Shown one piece after another: positions 55,206 through 64,000 of a stretch of 64,000 bases of DNA. The translations under genes and the position numbers were made by a program. A model generated the notes under the pieces. That model saw nothing but the letters and a program-made list of their open reading frames with translations, was not told where the DNA came from and searched no databases. The stretch comes from Thermophagus sp052400625 (GTDB taxonomy: Bacteria; Bacteroidota; Bacteroidia; Bacteroidales; Marinilabiliaceae). The stretch lies in the NCBI GenBank assembly GCA_052400625.1, contig JBQTGH010000005.1, one strand, 5' to 3'. Position 1 is the first letter of the stretch. Each line of letters opens with the position of its first letter.

Positions 55206-56372
55206 TTATGGATCAATGATGTCTTTAATAAGTTTATTTTTTGCATTTTCTTCCCCGGGTTTCCACACAACCAACTTTTGTCCGGCATAGAGTTGTTTAT
55301 TCTTCAAATTATTCCAATACATCAGATCCTCAATTCTACACTCGTATTCCATGGCAATGGCATGGAAAAACTCGCCTTTCTTAACGATATGCCAGGTTTT
55401 TTCCCGACCGATGGTATCGCCCAATGCCTGCATTTTTTTGGGTGCAGGTGCTTCTTCGGTGAGGAAGCCGGAACGTTTCCGGTTAAAAATCTCCACTTTA
55501 TCCTCCGGAATAACAATCCGAATCAGTCCGTTTTGCACGGGAATGTAATCCATTTTAAAAACCGGATTCAACAAGCGCAAAACGTCAACGGAAATACCGG
55601 TCAAGCGAGCTATCTGATCAAAAGAAAGACCGCCCTTCACCATGGTGGTTGCCAGATCATCATAATGAAAGCCGCCCGGTAATGGCTCAATATTATAGGT
55701 GTGGTGAAAATTCATCACGTAATTGGCAGCCACAAAGGCAGGGACATATCCGCGAACCTGTTCCGGCAGAAAAGGGCGCAGCTTCCAGTAATCTCTTTCG
55801 CCACCAGCCTGTTCAATGGCCGCCTTGATGGTTCCAATTCCCACATTATAGGCAGAGATGGCCAGCAACCAGTCATTAAAATTATCGTACAAGTATTTCA
55901 GGTAACGGCAAGCAGCATCCGTCGACTTCACCGGATCGGCACGCTCATCGATATAAGAGGTAATTTCTAAGTCGAACATCCGGGATGCCTGATACAAGAA
56001 CTGCCACAAACCGTAGGCGCCGGAGGAGGATTTGGCTTTGGGATCCAATGCCGATTCGATAACGGCCAGATATTTCAGTTCCAATGGCAATCCGTATTTA
56101 TCCAGGTATTCTTCAAAAAGCGGAAAATAGAGACGGGCTCGCGACAGAATGCGGGCCAGATGTTCGGGGCGCTTCTTGGTGTACACATCAATATAGGCTT
56201 GGACATATTGATTGTATTGCAGAGAAACCGGCGTTTGCAAATCGAGTTTTTCTAATCTGGACTTGACCAGATAGGAAGGCACACTATTATGATCTGAGGC
56301 ACCCGCAGAAAGCATCGGGAATAACAACACAAATAAAAATACGAAACGCTTTACCCACCAGGAATCGGTCAT
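55206..56372 (-). CDS. Lytic transglycosylase with LysM domain (MltD-like)
   Basis: The enzyme cleaves peptidoglycan with formation of anhydro-muramyl ends. The start is set at the ATG at 56372, preceded by GGGGGA, giving MTDSWWVKRFVFLFVLLFPMLSAGAS as a signal peptide; the frame extends to 56429. The SLT domain has the catalytic Glu in LAVIESALDPKAKSSSGAYGLWQF and the AYNVGIGTIKAAI motif. The C-terminal LysM (TWHIVKKGEFFHAIAMEY...GQKLVVW) should bind peptidoglycan. It lies in a run of envelope genes between tatA and the DUF4837 gene. Confidence 0.94.
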   Translation of the reverse strand: MTDSWWVKRFVFLFVLLFPMLSAGASDHNSVPSYLVKSRLEKLDLQTPVSLQYNQYVQAYIDVYTKKRPEHLARILSRARLYFPLFEEYLDKYGLPLELKYLAVIESALDPKAKSSSGAYGLWQFLYQASRMFDLEITSYIDERADPVKSTDAACRYLKYLYDNFNDWLLAISAYNVGIGTIKAAIEQAGGERDYWKLRPFLPEQVRGYVPAFVAANYVMNFHHTYNIEPLPGGFHYDDLATTMVKGGLSFDQIARLTGISVDVLRLLNPVFKMDYIPVQNGLIRIVIPEDKVEIFNRKRSGFLTEEAPAPKKMQALGDTIGREKTWHIVKKGEFFHAIAMEYECRIEDLMYWNNLKNKQLYAGQKLVVWKPGEENAKNKLIKDIIDP

Positions 56373-56480
56373 ATCCCCCATTGAATTGGATTCACCTAAA
56401 AAGGAAACATAAATTAAACAATAGAACAAAACGTGGGGATTTCAACACCCACGAAATCACTCATCCTTATAAAATTACCC

Positions 56481-56590
56481 TAACTTATTGGCCGAATGGA
56501 ACTCGCAAGGCAAGGCTTTTTTTATCCATATTCTGGTTCCTGAAAAACAGGGATCGTAGAGCCCATCACCGCTGGTCATGCTCGTTTCAG
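56481..56590. repeat. Dispersed intergenic repeat, copy B
   Basis: TTATTGGCCGAATGGAACTCGCAAGGCAAGG-type left flank is nearly the same as copy A over about 40 bp; the right end has GGTCATGCTCGTTTC. The middle is longer than in the other copies by about 30-40 bp. It lies between tatA and the lytic transglycosylase gene and overlaps no gene. Confidence 0.6.
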
Positions 56591-56662
56591 GATCATTTTT
56601 GAGCACCCAGGTCTAAAACTCAGGAACACAATCACGCTCTCTCAAAAAAAGCCGGGCCACCA

Positions 56663-56881
56663 TCAGGATTTCTCTTTATCGTCGGTATCCTCTTTTTTTT
56701 CGGCATTCTTTTTATCCTCTACGGCATCATTCCGGGCCTTTTTGAATTCCCGCATACCCTGGCCGAGCCCTTTCATCAGTTCGGGAATTTTTTTCCCTCC
56801 AAACAATAATAAAATGGCCAGAATGATAACAATCCATTCCCAACCGCCGGGTATTGCCAAAAATAACGAAAACAGTTCCAT
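56663..56881 (-). CDS. tatA: Twin-arginine translocase subunit TatA/E-like
   Basis: The 72-residue protein has the TatA layout: a short N-terminal transmembrane helix (WEWIVIILAILLLFGGKKIPEL), the amphipathic helix (MKGLGQGMREFKKARND) and an acidic/basic charged tail. TatA polymers form the pore of the Sec-independent export system for folded proteins. FGGKKIPEL is the hinge motif. No tatC is adjacent. It lies between rseP and the lytic transglycosylase gene. Confidence 0.93.
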   Translation of the reverse strand: MELFSLFLAIPGGWEWIVIILAILLLFGGKKIPELMKGLGQGMREFKKARNDAVEDKKNAEKKEDTDDKEKS

Positions 56882-57011
56882 ATATTTCTTTTAAATTAAC
56901 AGAAAACTAAAAGTAACAACTTATGCGCAAGCCACACACCCTGCATCTACAAATGTATTAATTAAATTGTGAAAAGAGGCGTGGCCTTTTCCCTAAAATT
57001 AATTATCAAAG

Positions 57012-58331
57012 CTACTTACTCAGCCATCGGACGATGTCGTTTCCGTTGGCATAAAGCAACAACGCAAGCAGAAGAATCATTCCGGCGATCTGAGCATATT
57101 CCATAAACTTTTCGCTGGGTTTTCTTCTGGTAACCATCTCATAGAAGAGGAACAACACATGGCCCCCGTCCAGCGCAGGAATGGGTAAGATGTTCATAAA
57201 GGCCAGAATCAGTGACAAAAAGGCGGTAGTGGTCCAAAAGCTTAACCAATCCCAGCTGGGCGGGAACAAATTACCAATGGTTCCAAAGCCACCCACTTGT
57301 TGCATTCCTTCTTTGGTAAAAACCAGTCGGAATTGTTTCACATACCCCACCAACACATTTACCCCTTTCCTTATTCCGGCAGGGAAAGCTTCAAAAAAGC
57401 CATACTTACGTTCTTTCACCTCCAGATAATTGTAAAGCGAACAGGGGGATATTCCGATTTTTCCGGCACTGCTTACCCGAACGGGCAACGACATCAACAT
57501 CTCATCTCGGTAAAATGAGATGGTTGTAGTCTCTCCGGAGTATTTCTTCAACTCCTCAACAAATTCATAAAAAAACGGTACTTGTTTGCCCCCAACGGCC
57601 ACCAGACTGTCTCCTTTTTGGATTCCGGCGATATCGGCAGGCATCCCCGTCACAATAGAATCGACCACAAAAGGGATTCGGAAGCCTGCAAACTGCTTCA
57701 CCCTTTCCGAAAGTAATCTTTGCCCCACCCCTTCCGGAATCGGCAACTGAAATATGGAATCGCCCCGTTTGACGGTCATTGCATGCGGCTCTTCCAGAAA
57801 AAGAAAATGCGCCACATCGGAAATGGTCTTGACTTTAAAGGTATCCACAGCCAACACAATATCTCCATCCTGAAGTCCCATTTCATGGCCAACGGGATGA
57901 TAGGAATAGCCATATTGGGCACCCTCTACAGGGACATAGGATTCGCCCCATTTAAACAGAACCATCCAAAAGATGAACAAGGCAAGGATGAAATTAACCA
58001 ATACTCCTCCCACCATGATCAATAACCTTTGCCAGGCCGGTTTGGCACGAAACTCCCAAGGTTGTGGCGGTTGCTTTAATTGTTCCTTATCCATCGACTC
58101 ATCGATCATTCCGGCGATTTTCACATAGCCTCCCAGTGGGAGCCATCCCATACCATATTCTGTTTCGCCCTTCTGAAACTTAAACAAGGTAAAGCCGGGA
58201 TTAAAGAACAGATAAAACTTCTCGACCCGCGTATTAAAAAGACGAGCAAAAAGGAAATGACCAAATTCATGCAGAATCACCAGAATGGAAAGACTTAGAA
58301 TAAGTTGTAACGCTTTTATTAAAAACACCAT
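57012..58331 (-). CDS. rseP: Site-2 protease RseP (membrane zinc metalloprotease)
   Basis: The protein cleaves membrane-bound anti-sigma factors or leftover signal peptides within the bilayer. It starts MVFLIKALQLILSLSILVILHEFGHFLFARLF, with the HEFGH zinc site, so the ATG at 58331 is preferred to one 11 codons earlier. Two PDZ-like regions follow, each marked by a GD motif (GLQDGDIVLAVD; GIQKGDSLVAVGG). The C-terminal NILPIPALDGGHVLF supplies the third zinc ligand Asp. It lies between dxr and tatA, as in many genomes where dxr and rseP are neighbours. Confidence 0.95.
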   Translation of the reverse strand: MVFLIKALQLILSLSILVILHEFGHFLFARLFNTRVEKFYLFFNPGFTLFKFQKGETEYGMGWLPLGGYVKIAGMIDESMDKEQLKQPPQPWEFRAKPAWQRLLIMVGGVLVNFILALFIFWMVLFKWGESYVPVEGAQYGYSYHPVGHEMGLQDGDIVLAVDTFKVKTISDVAHFLFLEEPHAMTVKRGDSIFQLPIPEGVGQRLLSERVKQFAGFRIPFVVDSIVTGMPADIAGIQKGDSLVAVGGKQVPFFYEFVEELKKYSGETTTISFYRDEMLMSLPVRVSSAGKIGISPCSLYNYLEVKERKYGFFEAFPAGIRKGVNVLVGYVKQFRLVFTKEGMQQVGGFGTIGNLFPPSWDWLSFWTTTAFLSLILAFMNILPIPALDGGHVLFLFYEMVTRRKPSEKFMEYAQIAGMILLLALLLYANGNDIVRWLSK

Positions 58332-58486
58332 GCTTTTTCTCTTCTTGTTTTGTTTATGGTCCAACTCCGTGGAATTAAACCTAAATTCAATTAATAAATA
58401 GTGTCAATTCTCTCTGTCAAAAATATATTATGGACATAAAACCCAAAAAAAATTCCGCAGGAACCTCACAAATATATTGATTTTCT

Positions 58487-59641
58487 TTATTTTTCAACTA
58501 TTTCGGCAGCCAACCCTCTGGCCTCTTTATCCGACTCGATATAATCGGAGAAGCAAGGTTTCTCAACAAAAGAGGCTTTGTTCATGGTTTGTTCAATGAC
58601 CCTCGACATTTGCACAAATCCAATCTTAGAATTCAAAAAGGCATCTACTGCCACCTCGTTGGCGGCATTGATGATGCATGGCATATTCCCTCCCTGATGC
58701 ATGGCCTCGAAAGCCAGGGCGAGATTCCTAAACACTTCTACATTTGCTTTTTCAAAGGTGAGGGAAGGATATTCCGAAAAATTAAACCGGGGAAACGCAT
58801 TGGGCAATCGGTTGGGATAACCCAGTGCATACTGAATGGGCAGCCGCATGTCGGGCAGTCCCATCTGAGCCTTAAGGGATCCATCGTGAAACATGACCAA
58901 TGAGTGGACAATCGATTGGGGATGCACAACAATCTCAATCTGCTTTGGCTGAATATCAAACAACCACTTGGCTTCGATGGCTTCAAATCCTTTATTCATC
59001 AGAGTGGCCGAATCGATGGTAATCTTGTCGCCCATTTTCCAGTTGGGGTGGTTCAGGGCCTGACATCGTGTTACCTTTCTGAGAAATTCAACATCTTTTC
59101 CACGGAAAGGCCCTCCCGAAGCGGTAAGAATAATTTTCTCCACAGACCGATGATCTTCCCCGTCCAAACACTGAAAGATGGCGGAATGTTCTGAGTCGAC
59201 AGGAAGCACCGACACCTTTTTTTTGCGAGCCAGATCCATTATTAAATCACCGGCCACCACCAGGGTTTCTTTATTGGCTAAAGCAATGGTCTTCCCGGCC
59301 TCCAGAGCTTTCATGGTGGGGAGTAATCCGGCAAACCCCACCAACGCCACCACAACCATATCCACCGTACTCAGCGTTCCAATCTGGGCCAAGGCGCCGG
59401 AGCCGGCATATACTTGTATGTGGAGACGAGACAACTGCTCTTTCACCCACTGGTATTTACTCTTATCCCCGATCACAACAACTCCGGGTTGGAATTTACG
59501 GGCCTGTTCTACCAAAAGAGTGGCATTCTTCCCGGCAGTGAGTACTTCTACTTCAAAGAGATCAGGGTGTTGTTCTACAACTTCAAGGGTCTGAGTTCCT
59601 ATTGACCCTGTTGAGCCAAGAAGTGCTATACGTCGTTTCAT
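58487..59641 (-). CDS. dxr: 1-deoxy-D-xylulose 5-phosphate reductoisomerase
   Basis: Dxr/IspC makes MEP in the non-mevalonate isoprenoid pathway. The 384-residue enzyme has the NADPH-binding N-terminus RIALLGSTGSIGTQTLEVVE, the substrate/metal site VDSEHSAIFQCL, SGGPFRG and HPNWKMGDKITIDSATLMNKGFE, and the C-terminal helical domain. All conserved catalytic segments are intact. ATG start directly after a dispersed repeat. It is upstream of rseP by 155 bp. Confidence 0.97.
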   Translation of the reverse strand: MKRRIALLGSTGSIGTQTLEVVEQHPDLFEVEVLTAGKNATLLVEQARKFQPGVVVIGDKSKYQWVKEQLSRLHIQVYAGSGALAQIGTLSTVDMVVVALVGFAGLLPTMKALEAGKTIALANKETLVVAGDLIMDLARKKKVSVLPVDSEHSAIFQCLDGEDHRSVEKIILTASGGPFRGKDVEFLRKVTRCQALNHPNWKMGDKITIDSATLMNKGFEAIEAKWLFDIQPKQIEIVVHPQSIVHSLVMFHDGSLKAQMGLPDMRLPIQYALGYPNRLPNAFPRFNFSEYPSLTFEKANVEVFRNLALAFEAMHQGGNMPCIINAANEVAVDAFLNSKIGFVQMSRVIEQTMNKASFVEKPCFSDYIESDKEARGLAAEIVEK

Positions 59642-59670
59642 TAAAATACGAATTATCTAAAAAACTGGTC

Positions 59671-59740
59671 TAATGGAACTCGCATGACTTAATGTTATCC
59701 ATCACCTTTCGTGACATTTTATTTATCATGCTCGTTTCGT
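59671..59740. repeat. Dispersed intergenic repeat, copy C
   Basis: TAATGGAACTCGCATGAC, CATCACCTTTCGTGACA and TATCATGCTCGTTTCGTG follow one another as in copy A. The two ends form an imperfect inverted repeat (GGAAC-TCGCATGAC against the complement GAAACGAGCATGA). It lies 30 bp upstream of dxr, so it may belong to that gene's leader or promoter region. Confidence 0.6.
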
Positions 59741-59976
59741 GTAAAATTCACTAAAATTATTGACTCCCGGGGCTTTTCCAAATGATTGGAACCGACCGAG
59801 AGTATCTGCACGACAAAAGTTTTGAACCATCCTGCTCCCGGAAAAAAGGGATAAGTCGAAGCCAACGCTATTGTCATGCTTGCCATATTTTGCTTTTATA
59901 TGGATTAAAACAGAGGATGCAATTCTTTTGTCCAAGAAATTAAACCGTTCAAAAACGGGCAAACCCTTTCCCCCTT
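59741..59976. other. Rest of the dxr-M23 gap, no recognised feature
   Basis: These 236 bp, together with the repeat at 59671-59740, make up the 335-bp gap. I see no ORF with a recognisable product, RNA gene or terminator. Confidence 0.4.
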
Positions 59977-60879
59977 TTAAAAGGAAATATACTCCAGCGG
60001 ATCAAGGGGAACACCGTTATGCCATAATTCGAAGTGAAGATGGGGTCCGGTTGTCAATTCTCCCGAATTACCCACATTGGCAATGGCTTCACCTGCTTTC
60101 ACATGCTCTCCGGTAGATTTCAGTAATCGTTCATTATGCTTATACATGGAAATAAAATTATTGGCATGTTGAATTTGTATCACATATCCTGTCTCTACCG
60201 TCCAACCGGAAAAGATAACCACCCCATCCATGACGGCAGAAACCCGCGCTCCGGGGCCCGCCACTATATCCACGCCATAGTGTCCTTTGGGGTTTCCGAA
60301 TTGATTCACCACCATTCCTTCCAACGGAGGAAAAAAGAAAGTGTTTTCAAGCAAGGGATTCAACCCCTTTGCAATTTGATGGTGAGAGTTGAATTTTTCT
60401 TCCTGTTCTACCAATGCTCTAAAAACAGAATCTTCTTCAGACTTGGTAAATTCTATGGCTCTCCATCCGGAAGAATCATCCTTATGCGTTTCAGGTAAAG
60501 ACTCCGAAGCTTCTCCTGCAGAGGCTTCCTGATCTTCATTCGGCACTTCCCCACTAAGTATCATCTGCATATTTTCAATGAACTTATTTCTCTTTTCAAT
60601 CTCCAAAATGAGAGAATCTACTCTCTCCGCATTTCTGACAATTAACAGGCGCTGATTGGGATCGGGATAACCAGGGATATACTCTTTTAATCCGGTAAAG
60701 GCGATCAGAAGAATCACCAAAGCAATAAGCAGAATAGCAGAAAATCCAATAAAAGTGAAAACATTGAGGCGAGATAATCGAACAACCAATACTTCCTGAT
60801 AGGACTGTTCATTAAAAACCGCGAGTCTATATTTACTCTTTAGTTTCTGAATGAAGGCTTTTCTTTTGTTTTCTTCCAT
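59977..60879 (-). CDS. M23 family metallopeptidase (murein endopeptidase-like)
   Basis: The 300-residue protein has a short cytoplasmic N-terminus, one membrane helix (FTFIGFSAILLIALVILLIAF), an acidic periplasmic linker, and a C-terminal M23/LytM domain. The zinc motifs are NPKGHYGVDIVAG (HxxxD) and PHLHFELWHNG (HxH), so the catalytic site is complete. It should cut peptidoglycan cross-links or activate other hydrolases. It opens the minus-strand run; dxr is 335 bp downstream. Confidence 0.92.
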   Translation of the reverse strand: MEENKRKAFIQKLKSKYRLAVFNEQSYQEVLVVRLSRLNVFTFIGFSAILLIALVILLIAFTGLKEYIPGYPDPNQRLLIVRNAERVDSLILEIEKRNKFIENMQMILSGEVPNEDQEASAGEASESLPETHKDDSSGWRAIEFTKSEEDSVFRALVEQEEKFNSHHQIAKGLNPLLENTFFFPPLEGMVVNQFGNPKGHYGVDIVAGPGARVSAVMDGVVIFSGWTVETGYVIQIQHANNFISMYKHNERLLKSTGEHVKAGEAIANVGNSGELTTGPHLHFELWHNGVPLDPLEYISF

Positions 60880-61163
60880 GATTTCAATTAAAGGAATCGT
60901 TAAAATAGTTGGTTAATCGAACCCCCGGGCATAACCACCACCGTCATGGTTGGAGAAATTATTCCAACACAATATCGGCAGCCGCATCCATTTTCATCCC
61001 CCCGGCTGTTTCAACAAACTATCATCATTTTCTAAATCTGACAAAATTAAGCATTATAATGGATCTATCGAAACAAAAGTTTTTCTATTGGGATTCATTT
61101 CCTCTGTTAACCAGCCATAAAAACCGAGCCTTTAAAAATTATTATTTTTTAACACGGAAATCA
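60880..61163. other. Intergenic stretch before the initiator tRNA, no recognised feature
   Basis: The gap between the M23 gene and the tRNA promoter should hold the minus-strand M23 promoter. A short open frame in it has no recognisable product. Confidence 0.4.
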
Positions 61164-61195
61164 TTTGGAGCAGGCAATAAAAGCTTGTATATTTG
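61164..61195 (+). promoter_or_regulatory. Predicted promoter of the initiator tRNA gene
   Basis: TTTG (61164-61167) and TATATTTG (61188-61195) are separated by exactly 20 bp, a perfect match to the Bacteroidota housekeeping consensus TTTG-N19-21-TAnnTTTG. The tRNA begins 37 bp later. Confidence 0.8.
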
Positions 61196-61231
61196 CACTC
61201 GCAAAAGAGAAATAAAACATCAAAAATATAT

Positions 61232-61304
<73 letters not shown>

Positions 61305-61306
61305 CA

Positions 61307-61345
61307 AAAGCCGTAAAACAATGCGTTTTACGGCTTTCATTTTTT
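61307..61345 (+). terminator. Rho-independent terminator of the tRNA
   Basis: AAAGCCGTAAAAC (61307-61319) pairs perfectly with GTTTTACGGCTTT (61325-61337) over a 5-nt loop, followed by CAT6. It begins 3 bp after the tRNA. Confidence 0.92.
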
Positions 61346-61520
61346 AATGCCTACCATCGCCTCTCCGGTTGTATTCGGTCTCGGTGTTCTCATTTTCTCC
61401 AACACACTCTTGATACTAGCGATCCACAAAAATCAGGTTGTCAATACAAATAGGTTGTTCGTCAAAAGATTTTGAATGAATCCAAATAAAAGATTTTATT
61501 TGATGTAACAAATAGGCCAG

Positions 61521-63005
61521 ATGAATCTATTCAAACCAATTACTAAATTTTTTCCATTCAATCGAAAAACCAATTGCTTAAAAGATCCCTCCGACTTTTT
61601 TGCCAGTTGCTACGCGAAAGAATTGGTGAAATCGGTAAATCCTGCCATCTCCGAGTCCGAGACAATCTCTTCTTTAGAAGCCCTGGCCTTAAAAATATCC
61701 AAAATCAGTCGTGCCGAATACACGCTAATTACCAGGCTTACCCCAAAACAGAAACTTCAGGTGGCTGCATTCACACACATGGATCAGCTATTCCCCAACG
61801 CACATATAGCCCCGTTTCAAACACCACTATTTCCTGCTTTATTGGATAGCACCATTGTTAACAGTAGCCATGCCAACAAAATATTAACTTCGTTAGGCAT
61901 AACAAAGCATCACGCAAAGACGGTTACAGCCATGTTGCTCAAAGATCATGAAAACATACCTTTAGGCGTAATATTTATCTTCACCAGAAGCCACCAATCA
62001 AAACTCCTTGTCACGAACACCTTGCATTTCTTTTCATTTTATATTGCTTCAGAATTGCGACACATCGCAATCAAAGAAATTCTTGAAAAGAAAAACGAAC
62101 AATTACTAAAAACAGAAGAAGAACTAAAAAATAAAAACACACTACTTGACAACCTCAACAAAAGATTATCCAGAGCCAAACAAATTGTTGAAGAAAGTAA
62201 CCGGTTAAAATCTGCCTTTTTGGCCAATCTAAGTCATGAAATAAGAACGCCCATGAATGTGATAATGGGCTTTACCGAATTATTAAGCGCAGAAGACATG
62301 TCGTCCAATCAGCGACGAAATTACATTGACATTATCCAACAAAATGCCTCCCGGCTTTTGAATATCATGGATTCTCTCATCGATATTTCACGATTTCAGG
62401 CCAAAAAAATTGGAAATGAACAACAGCCTTTTTCATTAAACAAAATTTTAAGACTGCTTTATTCCCATTATCTCTCAGAAATAAACATTTCCGGGAAACC
62501 GTTAAACCTGAAAATGACCCCCGGAACAATTGATGGACAAGATACCGTGTTTTTTAACAAGGAAGCAATCTACAAGGTCTTAAACCATCTGATTGACAAT
62601 GCCATTAAATTTACTGCTTCGGGTTTTGTTCATTTTGGCTATGAAGTAGTCGACAAACAAATCATTTTCTTTGTAGAAGACAGTGGAATAGGAATTCCCG
62701 AAGGAAAAGAAAAAGAAATCTTTGATCTGTTCAGGCAAGGCGATCTTCGCCTAAGTCGTCAATTTGGAGGTACAGGCATCGGATTGGCTATTGCCAAAGG
62801 CTTTGTGGGTGCCATGGGTGGAAAAATCTGGTGTAGTAATCGTGGAAAAGGGAATGGTGTCACAGGCGCCATATTCAAATTTGCTTTGCCATACAATCCT
62901 TCCACTAAAGACCTTTACACAAGAGACAAAACAATGGATCCCAATGAAGGAAGTAAACGACAATTATCATTTCCTGCTGCAACCACCAAACTCAAAAATC
63001 TATAA
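61521..63005 (+). CDS. Cytosolic sensor histidine kinase
   Basis: The 494-residue protein has no membrane segment. Its N-terminal part (about 30-185) has a GAF-like arrangement (ISKISRAEYTLITRL, PLGVIFIFTRSHQ). A coiled coil (about 190-230) leads to the HisKA domain with phospho-acceptor His239 in LANLSHEIRTPMNVIMGF, then HATPase_c with the N-box LNHLIDNAIKF, G1 VEDSGIGIPEGKEKEIF and G2 FGGTGIGLAIAKGFVGAMGG. No receiver domain is fused, and no response regulator is adjacent. The tail beyond about 460 is poorly conserved. The signal is unknown. Confidence 0.93.
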   Translation: MNLFKPITKFFPFNRKTNCLKDPSDFFASCYAKELVKSVNPAISESETISSLEALALKISKISRAEYTLITRLTPKQKLQVAAFTHMDQLFPNAHIAPFQTPLFPALLDSTIVNSSHANKILTSLGITKHHAKTVTAMLLKDHENIPLGVIFIFTRSHQSKLLVTNTLHFFSFYIASELRHIAIKEILEKKNEQLLKTEEELKNKNTLLDNLNKRLSRAKQIVEESNRLKSAFLANLSHEIRTPMNVIMGFTELLSAEDMSSNQRRNYIDIIQQNASRLLNIMDSLIDISRFQAKKIGNEQQPFSLNKILRLLYSHYLSEINISGKPLNLKMTPGTIDGQDTVFFNKEAIYKVLNHLIDNAIKFTASGFVHFGYEVVDKQIIFFVEDSGIGIPEGKEKEIFDLFRQGDLRLSRQFGGTGIGLAIAKGFVGAMGGKIWCSNRGKGNGVTGAIFKFALPYNPSTKDLYTRDKTMDPNEGSKRQLSFPAATTKLKNL

Positions 63006-63074
63006 AAGTTCACCTTTTATCGAAACCGTCAAACGACAGCATCTCCTATAGCACCATCAACATCTCATAATCAT

Positions 63075-64000
63075 TTAAAATGCGGCCATCAGCAAACCAA
63101 TATCTTTTGAAGGAATATTAAATCTATCGCCAATGGTATGATTGGTAAGAATTCCCTTGTAAAGATAAAGACCATGGCTCACCCCCATATCTTCCTTAAT
63201 AAGATGACTTACACCTCCTGCCATTGCTAACCGCAACAATACCGGAGCAAAAATATTACTTAAAGCAATTGATGCCGTTCGTGCCACACGAGATGAGATA
63301 TTATGTACCCTGTAATGAATAACTCCATGCTGAATGGTAACTGCCGATTTATGATTTGAAGAACCGCAGGCAGATCCGATGCATCCACCATTTCCCATAC
63401 TCAAATCGACAATTATCGACCCGGGCTTCATCCCTGCAATTTGATCTTCTGAAATTAAAAACCTGCTTTGGGGATCGAAATAGCGAAGACTACCAATAAC
63501 GGCATCGGCCGACTTCAGCGCTTTACTAAGGACCTGAGGATGAAGGATAGAAGTAAAAAGCCGTTGTCCGACGTTGCGTTCCAACTCCCGCAAATTTCGA
63601 TACGAATTATCAAACACTTTAACCTGACAGCCAAGCCCAAGAGCAGCTCTTACAGCAAATTCTCCGGCAGTACCTGCTCCTATAACCACCACCTCAGCGG
63701 GAGAAATACCGGTTATTCCTCCCAGTAAAACACCCTTCCCGTTCTTTTCCTTACTTAGATATTCCGAAGCAATCATTATGGCAGCGTAACCTTCAATTTC
63801 GCTCATGCTTCTTACCACCGGATAACACTCCGACTCATCTCTCAAAAACTCATACGCCAGAGCATTTATTTTCCGTTGCATTAACTGTTGGATGGATTTC
63901 CGATCCTGCTTAAACAGATGCAACAAAGAAATAAGCAACTGCCCTGACGATAAAAGCTGTCGTTCTTCCTCATCAGGGGGAGCTACTTTAAGAACGACCT
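63075..64000 (-). CDS. Alanine dehydrogenase-like protein, N-terminus outside the window
   Basis: The frame is open through base 64000, so the true start is beyond the edge; the TTG at 63938 is internal. Upstream codons read LKVAPPDEEE and then GQLLISLLHLF, matching the Ald Lys and His active-site segments. The Rossmann motif GAGTAGEFAVRAALGLG, SSRVARTASIALSNIFAP and the C-terminal TIGDRFNIPSKDIGLLMAAF are typical. However, the segment VDVAIDQGGC of Ald reads VDLSMGNGGC, so the catalytic Asp is Gly. The following loop and the HYRVHN sequence also differ. It may be a divergent or inactive paralogue. Confidence 0.85.
   Translation of the reverse strand, partial: VVLKVAPPDEEERQLLSSGQLLISLLHLFKQDRKSIQQLMQRKINALAYEFLRDESECYPVVRSMSEIEGYAAIMIASEYLSKEKNGKGVLLGGITGISPAEVVVIGAGTAGEFAVRAALGLGCQVKVFDNSYRNLRELERNVGQRLFTSILHPQVLSKALKSADAVIGSLRYFDPQSRFLISEDQIAGMKPGSIIVDLSMGNGGCIGSACGSSNHKSAVTIQHGVIHYRVHNISSRVARTASIALSNIFAPVLLRLAMAGGVSHLIKEDMGVSHGLYLYKGILTNHTIGDRFNIPSKDIGLLMAAF

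Overview
The window comes from a Bacteroidota chromosome, most likely Bacteroidales/Marinilabiliales-like; the genus cannot be named from this alone. Pointers are a full-length SprA (type IX secretion translocon), an LpxC-FabZ fusion, DUF4837, GSCFA and DUF6261 family proteins, a complete SUF operon, a GT3 glycogen synthase fused to an alpha-glucan phosphorylase, and promoters of the TTTG / TAnnTTTG type.

Layout. 1-2.3 kb: end of an AGCS amino-acid symporter, a LolD-like ABC ATPase and an O-methyltransferase. 2.5-6.3 kb: an Ala/Glu-rich lipoprotein, recG and a DUF6261 gene. 6.4-9.8 kb: a visibly AT-rich accessory island with an array of 41-bp hairpin repeats, a dGTPase-like HD gene overlapping a nucleotidyltransferase-like gene, and an N-terminally truncated RloB remnant. 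10.2-21.5 kb: glycogen block (glgB on +; GH133 debranching enzyme, GT4, GH57 and the synthase-phosphorylase fusion on -). 21.6-25.2 kb: GSCFA protein, alpha/beta hydrolase, YjbQ, QueG. 25.2-31.3 kb: sufB-C-D-S-E and a DUF59 (SufT-like) gene, with queG at the distal end. 31.7-41.4 kb: a ThiL-like gene lacking its metal-binding residues, ruvA, sprA, gcvH. 41.8-46.9 kb: rimP-nusA-infB. 47-51.8 kb: an HD phosphohydrolase, then lpxD, lpxC-fabZ and lpxA. 51.9-52.2 kb: a second hairpin repeat array (42 bp). 52.5-60.9 kb: minus-strand envelope and biosynthesis genes (pdxA, DUF4837, lytic transglycosylase, tatA, rseP, dxr, M23 peptidase). 61.2 kb: initiator tRNA. 61.5-64 kb: a cytosolic histidine kinase and an alanine-dehydrogenase-like gene running off the right edge.

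Most of the window is conserved housekeeping sequence. The best candidate for an undescribed system is the dGTPase/nucleotidyltransferase pair at 7053-9120: two overlapping genes with base composition unlike their neighbours, bounded by a repeat array and the remains of a defence-associated RloB gene. Other points of interest are the apparently non-catalytic ThiL paralogue, a dispersed repeat of about 70-110 bp found in at least three intergenic places and possibly at one gene end, a 19-bp palindrome overlapping a predicted suf promoter, and a two-tier hairpin between gcvH and infB. No rRNA, CRISPR array, intact insertion sequence or replication origin was seen.
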